A stretch of 64,000 bases of DNA from Streptomyces naganishii JCM 4654 (GCF_014650575.1 NZ_BMVF01000025.1:37968-101967); one strand, 5' to 3'; counted from the first letter of the stretch, positions 35,351 to 44,647 are shown. Notes: generated from the sequence alone by a model not told the origin. Made by a program: numbers and translations.

Positions 35351-36559
35351 TCATTGCTGCGTGACCGCAGCGCCTGCCGTCGGGGACAATGTGGTGGTTG
35401 CCTGCCCGCCCTGCGGAGGCGGCCCCACGACCGGCTGAAGCGGCCCGGTGCGGTTTCGGGCCCCTGCGCTGTCCCTCAGCCGCATGGCCAACCGGGTACG
35501 GCCGGCCACTGGCGACCGGGCCGGCCCGTCGACGCAGCGCACAACGGTTGCGCCGGAGGGAACTTTGAGCAGTAGCCCCACGGCGCCCGCCCCCACGAGG
35601 CAGGCGGCGGCAAGCGCCACGCCGGGAGCGAGCAGCCCGCGGATCACCAGCGTGGCGGACAGGCAGCACACCACCGCGAAAACGCTCAGGCACCGGACGA
35701 CCTGCTGCACGGTCATCCCCATCCACCGCAACCGGTGGGCGATATGGTCTGTGCCACCCTGCAGCAAAGGCCGCGACTCCAGATAGCGGGAGAGCATCAC
35801 CAACGTGGTGTCCAACGTCGGGACAAGGGTGGCCAGCAGCAGGCTGGCGGGTCCACCCAGGCCTGCGACGTCGTCGTGCACCACCATCATGGCCGAGGCC
35901 AGGGTGAAGCCGAGGAAGAGCGAGCCGGCGTCGCCCAGGAAGATCCGTGCCGGATGCCTGTTGTGGAAGAGGAAGCCGAGACAGGACCCGGCGAGGGCCG
36001 CCATCACGACACCCATGCCTGCCGCACCCTCAGCCAGAGCGGTCAGGCAGAGAAATCCGCTGATGACGACGCACAGAGAGGAGGCCGCGCCGTCCATGTT
36101 GTCGAGCAGGTTGAACGCGTTCATCACGAAGACGATCCACAGGACGGACAGGACCACGTCCAACGTGCCGCCGAACACATCCGGGTGCCCTCCCACGAGG
36201 ACCACGACCGCGGCCGCCACCGTCTCGGCGCACAGTCGAATGCCCGGACTGAGCTGGCGCAGATCGTCGACGAGTCCGAGGACGCACATGAGAGCCGCCC
36301 CCACCAGCAGTACACCGAGGACCGGATCGAAGGCGCGCCCGGCGAATGCGGCGCCCGCGCCCGCGGCAAGGGTGGCGACCGCGATGGCTACACCCCCGAG
36401 ATAAGGCGTTGGCCTGGTGTGCGCCTTGCGAGCGCTGGGATGGTCGGCGATCCCACGGTGGAGCGCAAAGCGCCTCAACGGCTCCGTCAGCAGCAGTCCG
36501 AGCATCAGCGCCACGCCGCCGGCGCCCGCCGCGGCCACCTGTGCGTCCACGTCGGTCAC
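35351..36559 (-). CDS. WecA/MraY-type undecaprenyl-phosphate sugar-1-phosphate transferase
   Basis: A 402-residue polyprenyl-phosphate HexNAc-1-P transferase that starts glycan assembly by placing GlcNAc-1-P (or a related sugar phosphate) on undecaprenyl phosphate. Landmarks are HTRPTPYLGG (48-57), the aspartate pair in GLVDDLRQ (D98, D99), NAFNLLDNMDG (147-157), FLGDAGSLFLGF, and a late HIAHRL histidine motif for the nucleotide. There are about 10-11 membrane helices. The C-terminal ~60 residues are an additional Pro/Ala/Gln-rich tail. The GTG start overlaps the stop of the epimerase upstream by 4 bp (GTGA). Confidence 0.92.
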   Translation of the reverse strand: MTDVDAQVAAAGAGGVALMLGLLLTEPLRRFALHRGIADHPSARKAHTRPTPYLGGVAIAVATLAAGAGAAFAGRAFDPVLGVLLVGAALMCVLGLVDDLRQLSPGIRLCAETVAAAVVVLVGGHPDVFGGTLDVVLSVLWIVFVMNAFNLLDNMDGAASSLCVVISGFLCLTALAEGAAGMGVVMAALAGSCLGFLFHNRHPARIFLGDAGSLFLGFTLASAMMVVHDDVAGLGGPASLLLATLVPTLDTTLVMLSRYLESRPLLQGGTDHIAHRLRWMGMTVQQVVRCLSVFAVVCCLSATLVIRGLLAPGVALAAACLVGAGAVGLLLKVPSGATVVRCVDGPARSPVAGRTRLAMRLRDSAGARNRTGPLQPVVGPPPQGGQATTTLSPTAGAAVTQQ

Positions 36560-37629
36560 CGCCCTGCCACAGCGGTCTCGGCAACGGGCCCATGGGGCAC
36601 GGGGAGCCGTCCCCCCGGGGCACCTGGCACCCGGGCCGACGGGTCGTGGGCGACCGATGCGGCACGGGCGTCCGTGAGGGCGTCGGCGATGACGTCAGCG
36701 AGCGTGTGGCGAGGCCGCCAGCCCGTCAGGAGGTGAAGCTTGGTCGTATCGGGGACCCGCCGTTCCATGTCCTCGAAGCCCGGTCCGTAGGCTTCGGCGT
36801 AGGAGACATGCTCCACCCTCGAGGTGCTGCCGGCCTGGGCGATGACGCGGTCGGCGAGCGCGCGGACGGTGACCTCCTCTTCCCCGCCGATGTTGAAGGT
36901 CTCTCCCACCGCCTTCGGGTCGTCCAGCAGGAGCAACAGCGCCGCGACGGCGTCGGCGACATGCAAGAAGCACCGTCTTTGACCCCCCGTCGCATGGACC
37001 GTCAGCGGCTCACCGCGCACCGCCTGTTGGGCGAAGCGGGGGATGACCATTCCATACGCCGGGCTCTGGCGGGGACCTACGGTATTGAAGAAGCGGACGA
37101 CGGTCGACTTCAGTCCTCGCTCCTGGTGGTAGAGACAGGCGAGGATCTCATCCACCGCCTTCGCCGTGCTGTAGGACCACCGCGCCACGCACGGGCTGCC
37201 CAGGACCCGGTCGGAGGTCTCCTTGAGCGGTCCCGATGAGTTCTTTCCGTAGATTTCGGAAGTGCTGGCGATCAGAATCCTACGGTCCTGCCGCAGTGCG
37301 GCCTCGATGACGGTCTCGGTTCCCTTCGTGTTCGTGACGAATGACCTCAGCGGCTGCTCAACGATGAGTTTGACCCCTACGGCCGCAGCCAAATGGACGA
37401 CGGTGTCGCAATTCTTCACCAACTCGTCGACGAGTTGCGCGTCCAGGACGGAGCCGCGACAGAATTGGAAGTGCGGGTTCGTCCGGGCCCGTGCGAGGTT
37501 GTCCTGCCGTCCGGTGGTGAGGTCGTCGAGAACCACCACGCTGTGTCCGTTCGCCAGCAATGCGTCCACCAGATGGGAGCCGATGAAGCCCGCTCCACCG
37601 GTGACAAGGTAACGAGAACTGCGATCCAT
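36556..37629 (-). CDS. NAD-dependent nucleotide-sugar epimerase/dehydratase
   Basis: A 357-residue extended SDR. The NAD site is VTGGAGFIGSHL (GxxGxxG at 11-17), the active-site serine lies in ASTSEIYG, and the YxxxK is in WSYSTAKAVDE. FFNTVGPRQSPAYGMVIPRF follows as in UDP-glucose/uronate epimerases and decarboxylases. It ends with ~30 Pro/Ala-rich extra residues. ATG 37629 is selected because the Rossmann fold starts directly after it and GGAG is 11 bp upstream; sequence further upstream in the same frame is the divergent promoter region. Probably it provides an epimerised or dehydrated UDP-sugar for the glycan. Confidence 0.9.
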   Translation of the reverse strand: MDRSSRYLVTGGAGFIGSHLVDALLANGHSVVVLDDLTTGRQDNLARARTNPHFQFCRGSVLDAQLVDELVKNCDTVVHLAAAVGVKLIVEQPLRSFVTNTKGTETVIEAALRQDRRILIASTSEIYGKNSSGPLKETSDRVLGSPCVARWSYSTAKAVDEILACLYHQERGLKSTVVRFFNTVGPRQSPAYGMVIPRFAQQAVRGEPLTVHATGGQRRCFLHVADAVAALLLLLDDPKAVGETFNIGGEEEVTVRALADRVIAQAGSTSRVEHVSYAEAYGPGFEDMERRVPDTTKLHLLTGWRPRHTLADVIADALTDARAASVAHDPSARVPGAPGGRLPVPHGPVAETAVAGR

Positions 37630-37691
37630 GTTCGGCTTCACTCCGGTTCGGGTGGGTCTGATTCCGCGGAGCTCGACGGCTCCTGAGCCAA

Positions 37692-37745
37692 CGTCACCTA
37701 TGTGACGATGGACGGAAGTTGAAACCCCCCAGGTAAACCTCAACT
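37692..37745. promoter_or_regulatory. Two inverted repeats in the divergent epimerase/dehydrogenase promoter region
   Basis: CGTCAC-CTAT-GTGACG (37692-37707) is a perfect palindrome. AGTTGA (37717-37722) and TCAACT (37740-37745) form a second inverted repeat with a 17-base gap. Both lie in the 252-bp gap between divergent genes and could be operators for a common regulator of the glycan cluster. Confidence 0.45.
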
Positions 37746-37881
37746 CCCCGGCGTATCTGTCCGTTACGGAATCAGGGTGACGCTGGTGAGACACATTCCG
37801 TGGAGTACTCACAAGATCCATCGCGCATGCATCAATGGGCCGGGCATATGCCATTACCCCCGACAGGACGGAGTGGTGAGA

Positions 37882-39162
37882 GTGCGTCAGGAACACCGTG
37901 CCGACAAGGGCAGGCTGGTCGTCGTAGGTCTGGGATACGTAGGTCTTCCCCTGGCTGTGCGGGGCGTCGAAGCGGGATACTCCGTCGTCGGCGTGGACAC
38001 GGACGAGTTGCGAGTGAAGCGCCTGAACGCATGCGACTCCTACATCGAAGGTGTCAGCGACGCCTGTGTCATGGCCGCAGCGGACAGCGGCCGCTTCCGC
38101 GCCACCACCGGGTACGAACAGATCGATGCGTTCGACGTATGTGTCATCACCGTGCCGACACCCTTGCGCGAGGGGGTACCGGATTTGAGCTTCGTCGAGT
38201 GCGCCGGACGGAGCATCGCCCCGCATCTGACACCCGGCGCCACCGTGATCCTCGAGTCCACCACGTATCCGGGAACGACCGAGAGCCTGCTGCGCCCGCT
38301 ACTGGAGGCGGGCAGCGGGCTGAATGCCGGCAGCGACTTCCACCTCGGCTACAGTCCCGAACGCATCGACCCCGGCAACCCCGACTGGCATCTGGAGAAC
38401 ACCCCCAAGGTGATCTCCGGGATTGACGCCGCCTCGCTGCGCCGCATCAAGCGCTTCTACGGTGACATCGTGGAGCGTACTGTGCCCGTGACTTCCTGCC
38501 GGACGGCCGAGCTGACCAAGCTGCTGGAGAACACCTACCGCCACGTCAACATTGCACTGGTCAACGAAATGGCCATGGTGGCAAGGCAGTTGGGAGCTGA
38601 CATCTGGGAAGCCGTGGAAGCCGCCAGCACCAAGCCCTTCGGGTTCATGCCGTTCAGGCCCGGTCCAGGGGTGGGCGGGCACTGTCTGCCGGTGGACCCC
38701 TCCTATCTGTCCTGGCAGGTCAAGAGGCTGCTGAAACAGGATCTGCGGTTCATCACACTGGCCAATGAGATCAACGATCACATGCCTGAGCACGTCGTCC
38801 GGCGCGTCACCCGCGGGCTCAACGACCGCGGCAAGCCGGTCAGAGGCTCCCGGGTGCTGCAACTGGGGCTGGCGTACAAGAAGAACACTGGTGACATCCG
38901 CGAGTCTCCGGCCCTCGTGCTCGCCCGGTCACTGCTCCAACTCGGCGCCCAGCTGGTCGTGGTGGAGCCGCACACCGATGCGTACCTCGTCCCCTTCGAC
39001 ATCACCCGCGTAGAACTCACCGAGGCGGAGATCCGGGCGGCCGACGCGGTCATCGTGGCAACCGACCATGATGCCTTCGACTACGAGCTCGTCGAAGAAG
39101 CCAGCGCCTACGTACTCGACACCCGCAACCGCTGCCGCGGGGCACGGGTCGAAGTTCTCTGA
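37882..39162 (+). CDS. UDP-N-acetyl-D-glucosamine/mannosamine 6-dehydrogenase (WbpA/WecC type)
   Basis: A 426-residue nucleotide-sugar dehydrogenase that oxidises C6 of a UDP-HexNAc to the uronic acid with two NAD. The NAD motif is VVVGLGYVGLPLAV. The central domain has LTKLLENTYRHVNIALVNE, and the catalytic cysteine is C268 in GPGVGGHCLPVDPSYL; the GGHCxPVDPxYL form is the WbpA/WecC signature rather than UDP-glucose dehydrogenase. The C-terminal domain has GLAYKKNTGDIRESPAL. GTG 37882 is 8 bp after GGAG; earlier in-frame GTG codons at 37873 and 37876 are too close to the site. It implies an N-acetyl-hexosaminuronic acid in the glycan. Confidence 0.9.
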   Translation: MRQEHRADKGRLVVVGLGYVGLPLAVRGVEAGYSVVGVDTDELRVKRLNACDSYIEGVSDACVMAAADSGRFRATTGYEQIDAFDVCVITVPTPLREGVPDLSFVECAGRSIAPHLTPGATVILESTTYPGTTESLLRPLLEAGSGLNAGSDFHLGYSPERIDPGNPDWHLENTPKVISGIDAASLRRIKRFYGDIVERTVPVTSCRTAELTKLLENTYRHVNIALVNEMAMVARQLGADIWEAVEAASTKPFGFMPFRPGPGVGGHCLPVDPSYLSWQVKRLLKQDLRFITLANEINDHMPEHVVRRVTRGLNDRGKPVRGSRVLQLGLAYKKNTGDIRESPALVLARSLLQLGAQLVVVEPHTDAYLVPFDITRVELTEAEIRAADAVIVATDHDAFDYELVEEASAYVLDTRNRCRGARVEVL

Positions 39163-39214
39163 AAAGGGGCCGCTCACGATCAAGCGACCTGGGTGTTCTC
39201 GGCCCAGCACGGCG

Positions 39215-39600
39215 CACCCGGCGCTTGCTGTCTGGGCTCGACGTCGTTGCGCCCGACGAACGAAGGCCCCGCCGCCGCACGGCCCGGGACAAGGCCGTGC
39301 TGACAGCGAGGACACAGCCGTCGTATCCGGCGAGCGCGACGATGCCGGTGGTACCCGGGACGGTGGCCGCGGAGACGTCGTCATCCGCTGGCCGTCCTCG
39401 AGCGGGGGGCCTGGGCAGCGTTGTTCCGTTCCGGGCTCGCGGTCGCCTGCACGGCCGTGAGCCCCAGAGCGGCCCGCTCCGAGGGTCGCACCGCCCAGGG
39501 CGGCCATGACGGTTCTGCGGGTTGCGCCGACCGGGCCGCCAGCCGGCTCAGGGGCGGGCTCGCGTTCTGAGGAATGGAGGAAGGGGGCCTCAGTCATGCG
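39215..39600 (-). pseudogene. Possible decayed Tat-exported protein gene
   Basis: On the minus strand a twin-arginine-like start, RRTVMAALGGATLGAG, breaks into another frame (LTAVQATASPERNNAAQAP). A third frame continues VPGTTGIVALAGYDGCVLAV, which faintly resembles the opening of secreted serine hydrolases. No complete frame covers the region. I cannot name a family, and the call rests on the Tat-like motif plus pieces in consecutive frames. Confidence 0.3.
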
Positions 39601-39954
39601 GTCAGAAGGGGGCGTCTGCCAGTCCATGGCATCGATCAGATGACCGGTGAATCGGGCGCGTTACGAAATTCACCGCTGGTTCCTGCGGGTCCCGGGCGGG
39701 GAGCACGGGGCTGAACGGGGCCAGGGGTGGCGGGGAGTCCTCCGTCTGTACAGCGCAGCCGGATGTGCCGTGGTCGTCAGCGGTGGCGGCACGGCATCAG
39801 GCGGGCTGTTGCCGAGCGGTTCCCCCGGGAGGGCAACCACGGCCACCGCTCTCGGGCGACGGGCAAAGGTCTTGCATGCGACTGCCCGCGAGAGGTCGAA
39901 GGCGCCTGTCCGTGCAGGCAGTCGCCATCGACCTGTCCGCACCACCGCGCTGAC

Positions 39955-40100
39955 GTCGACCGGGGGCGCGATATCGGGGGTGCCACGATCCTCCTGGTCG
40001 ACGACGTCCTCACCGGCGGGGCCCCCTTCCAGCACGTCGCGCTCCGGCTCCGGGCGACCGGCGCCGCTGACGTCCGTGGACCAGTCCTCGCATGCGTTCC
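39955..40100 (+). pseudogene. Phosphoribosyltransferase (ComF-like) fragment
   Basis: The peptide ATILLVDDVLTGGAPFQHVA, followed by LRATGAADVRGPVLA, matches the PRPP-binding loop of ComF/PRTase-fold proteins (VLLVDDVLTTG). The usual threonine of the loop is replaced by glycine. No homologous N-terminal sequence is readable in frame upstream, so it is a fragment. The rest of 39601-40263 shows nothing I can assign. Confidence 0.45.
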
Positions 40101-40263
40101 GGCGCCGTGGCGGTCGCAGCCGAGCTACGGCGCTCGACGCCAACCCCGGTGGCTGGCGTCGACGCATAAAGCCTCCACCTGTCCCGGACCGGTTCACCGG
40201 GCGAGGACATCGCGGCGATGACGTTGACGCGGACCCGTTCATTCTTAGGGCTGATGACGTACC

Positions 40264-41232
40264 CTACGTTCGCCGGTCAAGATGCGTGCCGGTCTCAGCG
40301 TATGCCGGCAGAGAGCGAAACCAGCTGACGGTGTCAGCCAGTCCCTGTTCCAGGGGCACCGCCCTGAGCCGCGCGAAAAGGCTGCGGAGCGCCCCGTCGT
40401 CGGCCTGCGAGTCCCGTACGTCACCGCGTCGGGCCGCCTCGTGGCGGATCTCGATCGTCACCTCGAGCGTCTTGGCAAGCTGGTGCGCGAGTTCCAGGAC
40501 GCTGACTCGGGTACCGAAGGCCAGGTTGACCGGGTTCGGGCACGTTACCCTGCGCAGGACGGCCTCGGCGAGCACCCGTGCGACCGTGCCGACGTAGGTG
40601 AAGTCACGGGTCTGGTGGCCGTCCCCGAAGACTGTCAGTGGCCGGCCGCGCAGCGCCGCATCAGTGAAGGCGGGGACGACCGCGGCGTAGGCGTGTCCGG
40701 CAGGTTGCAGCGGGCCGTAGACGTTGAAGAAGCGGAAGGCCAGGGTCGGAAGACCGAAGGCGGCAGCGTATGCGAGCGTATAGGACTCGGTCGCAAGCTT
40801 GCTGGCCGCGTAGGGGCTGAGCGGACGGGTAGGAAGGTTCTCGTGCTTGGGCAGGTCGGTGACCGACCCGTACACCGAGGACGAGGACGCGGCGACCAGG
40901 TGGGTGTTCCGGCGGCGGCATGCCTCAAGCACACGCACCGTCCCGGTCGCGTTGACTTCGTGGCTGGCGAACGGATCCGCCAGGGAACGCGGCACGGACG
41001 GCCGTGCGGCCAGGTGGATCACTGCGTCGGCACCTGCCACCACGTCGCCGACCAGATCCCGGTCGAGAATGCTGCCTTCGACCAGTTCCACGTCCGTTCC
41101 GGCGAGGTTGGCCGCAGATCCAGTACTCAGGTCGTCCAGGGCGACGACCTTGCCGATGGAACCGTGGGAAGCCAACTCGCGGCAGAGGTTCGCCCCGATG
41201 AACCCGGCGCCTCCGGTCACTACGACATTCAA
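40264..41232 (-). CDS. NAD-dependent UDP-sugar 4-epimerase (second copy)
   Basis: A 322-residue extended SDR. The NAD motif VVTGGAGFIGANL (GxxGxxG at 7-13) opens the protein; ASSSSVYGSVTDL carries the active-site serine region and SPYAASKLATES the YxxxK. FFNVYGPLQ and FTYVGTVARVL are typical of UDP-glucose or UDP-GlcNAc 4-epimerases (GalE/WbpP). The TTG start overlaps the stop of the upstream glycosyltransferase (TTGA), so the two genes are coupled. It differs clearly from the epimerase at 36556 and probably produces another sugar nucleotide for the same glycan. Confidence 0.9.
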   Translation of the reverse strand: MNVVVTGGAGFIGANLCRELASHGSIGKVVALDDLSTGSAANLAGTDVELVEGSILDRDLVGDVVAGADAVIHLAARPSVPRSLADPFASHEVNATGTVRVLEACRRRNTHLVAASSSSVYGSVTDLPKHENLPTRPLSPYAASKLATESYTLAYAAAFGLPTLAFRFFNVYGPLQPAGHAYAAVVPAFTDAALRGRPLTVFGDGHQTRDFTYVGTVARVLAEAVLRRVTCPNPVNLAFGTRVSVLELAHQLAKTLEVTIEIRHEAARRGDVRDSQADDGALRSLFARLRAVPLEQGLADTVSWFRSLPAYAETGTHLDRRT

Positions 41233-42437
41233 CGGTTCTCACCTTTCGGTTGAGGTGTCGGCCACCAGCCGCGGTCACCGGCGATGGAGGCGTACAGGTC
41301 GTGGGTGTCCTGAACCAGGCGCTCGGCTCCGAACCGCTGTGTTGTCCAGGAGCGGGCCTGCTGTCCCATGCGGTGGCGAAGCCGGTCGTCGAGGAGAAGT
41401 TCGACGACGTGACGGCTGAGGTCCTGGACGTCCGGCGGAGCCAGGAAACCGGTGTCCCCGTGCTGTACCACTTCAGCCACACTGCCCACGTTCGTGGCTA
41501 CGGTCGGTACGCCGGCAAGACCCGCCTCGATGAGGCTGACCGGCATGCCCTCGTTGTCGGAGGTGAGCAGTACCAGATCCGAGGCGGCGTACACGGTCTC
41601 CACATCGGCGCGCCAGCCCAGCAGGCGCATCGACTGGCTCAGATCTACGGCTGTTTCCAGTTCGTAGTGCAGGTCTCCGTCCCCGCAGACCACAAACCGG
41701 GCGTTCGGTACGGCGCGGCGTACCTCTCGCGCCACTGACAGGAATCGGTCGGGCCGTTTGACCCTGGTCACGCGCCCGACGTAAGCCACGACGGGGCAGT
41801 TCTCTGGCAGGCCGAGCCGCTTGCGCGCTTCGGAGCGCGGGGGCGGCGCGGCCAGAGTGGTTCCGGGCGGCACCACTGCGTATTGCTGGGGTCGGCCGAT
41901 TCCAGCAGCCACGAGGTCGTCACGGACTTTGCTCCCCACCGCCACCAAGCGGTCTGTGACGGCCGCCAGGCCGCGTTCGGCGCCTACGACCAGCCGCGTC
42001 TTGGCCGGTGTGAAATAGCCGTGCAGGAGGTGGCCGTGAAACGTGTGCACGCGCACGGGAACGTGCGCGATCACGGCCGCCATGCGTCCGAGTGTGCCTG
42101 CCTTGGCGGTGTGCGTGTGCACGATGTGCGGCCGGAACCGGCGCATCGCCATGGTCAGTTCCACCAGCGCACGCAGGTCAGCAGCGGGCATCACTGCCCG
42201 GCCCAGGGTGGGAACCCGGCAGACCTGCACGTCGCGAGCCCGCTGATGCACGTAGTCGGCCTCGTCCGGGCCGACGAATCCGGTGTAGAGCCGATGGTCG
42301 AACAGTTCGGTGTCGAGCCCGCGCATCAGCGTGGAGACTTGAAGGGCCGGTCCGCCCACGTTCATTCGGGCGATGACCCTCATCACCCGGATACGGGAGC
42401 GTGCGGAATCGTCCTTGCAACCTCGGGCAACAACCAT
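41229..42437 (-). CDS. Glycosyltransferase family 4 (second)
   Basis: A 402-residue GT-B glycosyltransferase. The acceptor domain opens VMRVIARMNVGGPALQVSTL and contains RPHIVHTHTAKAGTLGRMAA, typical of bacterial GT4 enzymes of the EpsF/PelF style. The donor site has VVAYVGRVTRVKRPDRFL, VVCGDGD and LLTSDNEGMPVSLIEAGLAG. GAGG lies just before ATG 42437; an in-frame ATG at 42383 is also possible. It is the first gene of a two-gene minus-strand unit with the 4-epimerase and would transfer one sugar during repeat-unit synthesis. Confidence 0.9.
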   Translation of the reverse strand: MVVARGCKDDSARSRIRVMRVIARMNVGGPALQVSTLMRGLDTELFDHRLYTGFVGPDEADYVHQRARDVQVCRVPTLGRAVMPAADLRALVELTMAMRRFRPHIVHTHTAKAGTLGRMAAVIAHVPVRVHTFHGHLLHGYFTPAKTRLVVGAERGLAAVTDRLVAVGSKVRDDLVAAGIGRPQQYAVVPPGTTLAAPPPRSEARKRLGLPENCPVVAYVGRVTRVKRPDRFLSVAREVRRAVPNARFVVCGDGDLHYELETAVDLSQSMRLLGWRADVETVYAASDLVLLTSDNEGMPVSLIEAGLAGVPTVATNVGSVAEVVQHGDTGFLAPPDVQDLSRHVVELLLDDRLRHRMGQQARSWTTQRFGAERLVQDTHDLYASIAGDRGWWPTPQPKGENR

Positions 42438-42572
42438 TCAGCCTCACCGCGTTCCTGGCCGACCGCTGAGGCAGGCACCGATACATGATCACGACGGACA
42501 TTCATGCTGGCAGGACGGGGCGAGGAGCCGACGCTGACGTGCCGTCCGCCGGAGACGGGCCACACCTATGGC

Positions 42573-43598
42573 CTACGCGACCGGTTTGCGCCTGCTTTCC
42601 CTCCGCTCCGCCTGGCCTGGGCCCCCAGTCGTCCGGGCCGGCACGAACGTCACGCGGAACATCGTGGGCCAGAATTTCCCGGTGATCAGAAACTGATCCG
42701 TTCCAGGGATGGCTGCGATGCCGTTCAGTGTGGCGCCCGGGGCAAGCTCATCCCCGCGGATCAGGCCCGATGCGTCGATGCTCGCCGTCACCGCTCCGCT
42801 GGCGGGGTCGATGCGCACGATCCGGTCGGTGAAGAGCACGTTGGCGTATACGGCGGCCCCGGCGCACTCCAGCTCATTGAGCTTCGACACCGGGTGCCCC
42901 CGGTCGGTCACGACAACGTCGCCCGTTCTCGCGAGCGTATGGGGGTCACGGAACGTCAGCCGTGCCGAGCCGTCACTCGTCACCAGCCGACGCCGTGCCC
43001 GCTGGAGGCACATTCCCCAACCGTCGTCCGGGTAGGGGACGCGGCGCACCTCTGCGAGGGTCTTGGCGTCGCGCTCGAGGGCGATCCGGTCCCGCCAGGT
43101 CAGTTGCCACAGGGTTTGGCCGAGCAGCGTGATTCCCTCGCCGAAGAGCGGTGCCGGCAAGGTCGCACGCGCCTTGGGTGCTTTGCCCGGAGTCCCGGCT
43201 CGCACGGAGGACTGAGCGGGCAGCCCGGTACTCTCGTAGAGGGTACCGCCGGACATCTCAAGGCCCTCGGTGAACGCCTTCGGGTCATGCGGCAGAGTCT
43301 GCAGCACTTCGACCCGCAGGGACTCGACCGGGTGGCGGGCGGCCGACCCCGCCCCGTCGCCGGGGTGGTGAAGGGCGCCCTCCACGGCGTAGGCGCTGTC
43401 TGCGTGCTGACCGGCAGGACACGCTCCGAGCGCCAGCGCACCGGCAAGTGCCACGATCCCCAGCCGCCCCAGACGTTGGGGGAGGCGACGGCCGTACCCG
43501 GTCGGCCTGCCGGAGGCGCTGTGCCCGGACGTGCGGACGGCGTCCCGGCCGGGGCCGGGACGCCGTGGTTCCGCTGTGCGGAGGTCTGCCTCCGTCAT
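42573..43598 (-). CDS. Glutaminyl-peptide cyclotransferase (plant/bacterial beta-propeller type), lipoprotein
   Basis: A 341-residue protein whose C-terminal ~240 residues match glutamine cyclotransferase (Glu_cyclase_2), which converts N-terminal glutamine to pyroglutamate. Typical text is VEVLQTLPHDPKAFTEGLEM, LYESTGLPAQSSVR, LWQLTWRDR, DDGWGMCL and LNELECAGAAVYANV. The N-terminus is basic, then LGIVALAGALALGAC, a lipobox-like LxGAC, so it is likely a lipoprotein acting outside the membrane. Its start overlaps the stop of the LANTG-anchored protein by 4 bp. That neighbour's predicted mature N-terminus is Gln (see 43595-44308), so it is a plausible substrate. Confidence 0.85.
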   Translation of the reverse strand: MTEADLRTAEPRRPGPGRDAVRTSGHSASGRPTGYGRRLPQRLGRLGIVALAGALALGACPAGQHADSAYAVEGALHHPGDGAGSAARHPVESLRVEVLQTLPHDPKAFTEGLEMSGGTLYESTGLPAQSSVRAGTPGKAPKARATLPAPLFGEGITLLGQTLWQLTWRDRIALERDAKTLAEVRRVPYPDDGWGMCLQRARRRLVTSDGSARLTFRDPHTLARTGDVVVTDRGHPVSKLNELECAGAAVYANVLFTDRIVRIDPASGAVTASIDASGLIRGDELAPGATLNGIAAIPGTDQFLITGKFWPTMFRVTFVPARTTGGPGQAERRESRRKPVA

Positions 43599-44308
43599 GA
43601 ATTGCGGCGACGACGCACGGCCAGCACCGTGCCGCCGCCCGTCACGAGGAGTGCCGCTGCGGCACCGCCCAGAGCCAGGGTCTTGTCGTTGCTGCCCGTG
43701 TTCGCCAGGCTGGCCTCGTGCGGCCGTGCGCCCGCATGGGCGGGACCGCGTCCGTCGTCCGCCCCGCCGTGGTCGTGTCCGCCGGTGTAGTCGGGACCGC
43801 GTCCGTCGTCCGCCCCGCCGTGGTCGTGTCCGCCGGGGTGCTCGGGCTCACCCGGGGGCTCCGGGCTCGGGTGGTGCGGCGGGGTCGGGCTCGGGCTCGG
43901 GGTCGAGCCGATTGGGCCCTGCACGTAGATGCTGACGCCGACGCTGCGGTCGGGCCTGTCGGACGTGAGGCGCAGGACATGCCAGCCGGTGGGGGCCGTC
44001 CGCGGAATGGTCACTGTTCCCGACACCGCTCCGGTGGCGTCGGCCCGGAACCGGCCGAGAACGATCGGCCTCGATTCGAGCAGCGCCGTGACGAGCGAAC
44101 CAGGCTCGAAGACGCTGGTCGAGCTGAAGCTCAGCGAGTCCCCGGCTGTCACAGTGGTGCTGCCGACGGTCAGGATCGGCCCCGCCGGCGGATACGGTTG
44201 CGCATGGGCGCTCTGGGCAGCTGCCAGCGGTGCCGCGACGAGCAGGGCAGCGGAGGCTGCCGATGCCAGTGCGACGCGCCATCTGGACGATGTCGCCATC
44301 TTCTTCAC
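43595..44308 (-). CDS. LAxTG-anchored surface protein with predicted N-terminal glutamine
   Basis: A 237-residue exported protein. The signal peptide (KK...R, hydrophobic core, AQSAHA) should be cleaved after A36, leaving Gln37-Pro-Tyr. A ~100-residue Ig/Big-like beta domain follows (VGSTTVTAGDSLSFSS). A Pro-rich linker comes next, with the 14-residue repeat GGHDHGGADDGRGP, partly duplicated. The cell-wall sorting signal is LANTG (201-205), a hydrophobic stretch and VRRRRNS. LAxTG is the class E sortase signal in Streptomyces. It starts at GTG 44308 behind AAGGAA. No class E sortase was seen here; the nearest sortase, at 48213, is class F. Confidence 0.88.
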   Translation of the reverse strand: MKKMATSSRWRVALASAASAALLVAAPLAAAQSAHAQPYPPAGPILTVGSTTVTAGDSLSFSSTSVFEPGSLVTALLESRPIVLGRFRADATGAVSGTVTIPRTAPTGWHVLRLTSDRPDRSVGVSIYVQGPIGSTPSPSPTPPHHPSPEPPGEPEHPGGHDHGGADDGRGPDYTGGHDHGGADDGRGPAHAGARPHEASLANTGSNDKTLALGGAAAALLVTGGGTVLAVRRRRNS

Positions 44309-44647
44309 TCACTTTCCTTGACTTCGGTCCCGTCCGGGCCACTGCTGTCGACCGGACTCAAGATCTGGTTCTCAGAAGCTCGGCATATCAAATAAATGGA
44401 ACATATCTGCGCCAACTAACGCGGCGTCGTCCAGGAGACACCGGATGGGGTAGTGCTCGTTTCTCGATGGCCCACGCCACTGCTGGGTGAGGTCGCCCGA
44501 GTTGTGTGCCGGTCGGGTTCATTTGCTGGCCGGTTGAGGGTGGCTGCCCCATACGTAACGCGTGAATCCCTATCGTTCGGCTGTGCGCAACAGCGAACAA
44601 AATGCTCAGTTTCGGGCCGTTTCCTTCGGCCCTACAAGGGGTGCAGC
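44309..44647. other. Divergent intergenic region between LANTG protein and BY-kinase
   Basis: 339 bp with one notably AT-rich patch at 44382-44410 (containing ATATCAAATAAATGG), likely part of a promoter for one of the divergent genes. AAGGGG at 44636-44641 is the ribosome site for the TTG at 44648. No other gene was found. Confidence 0.5.
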
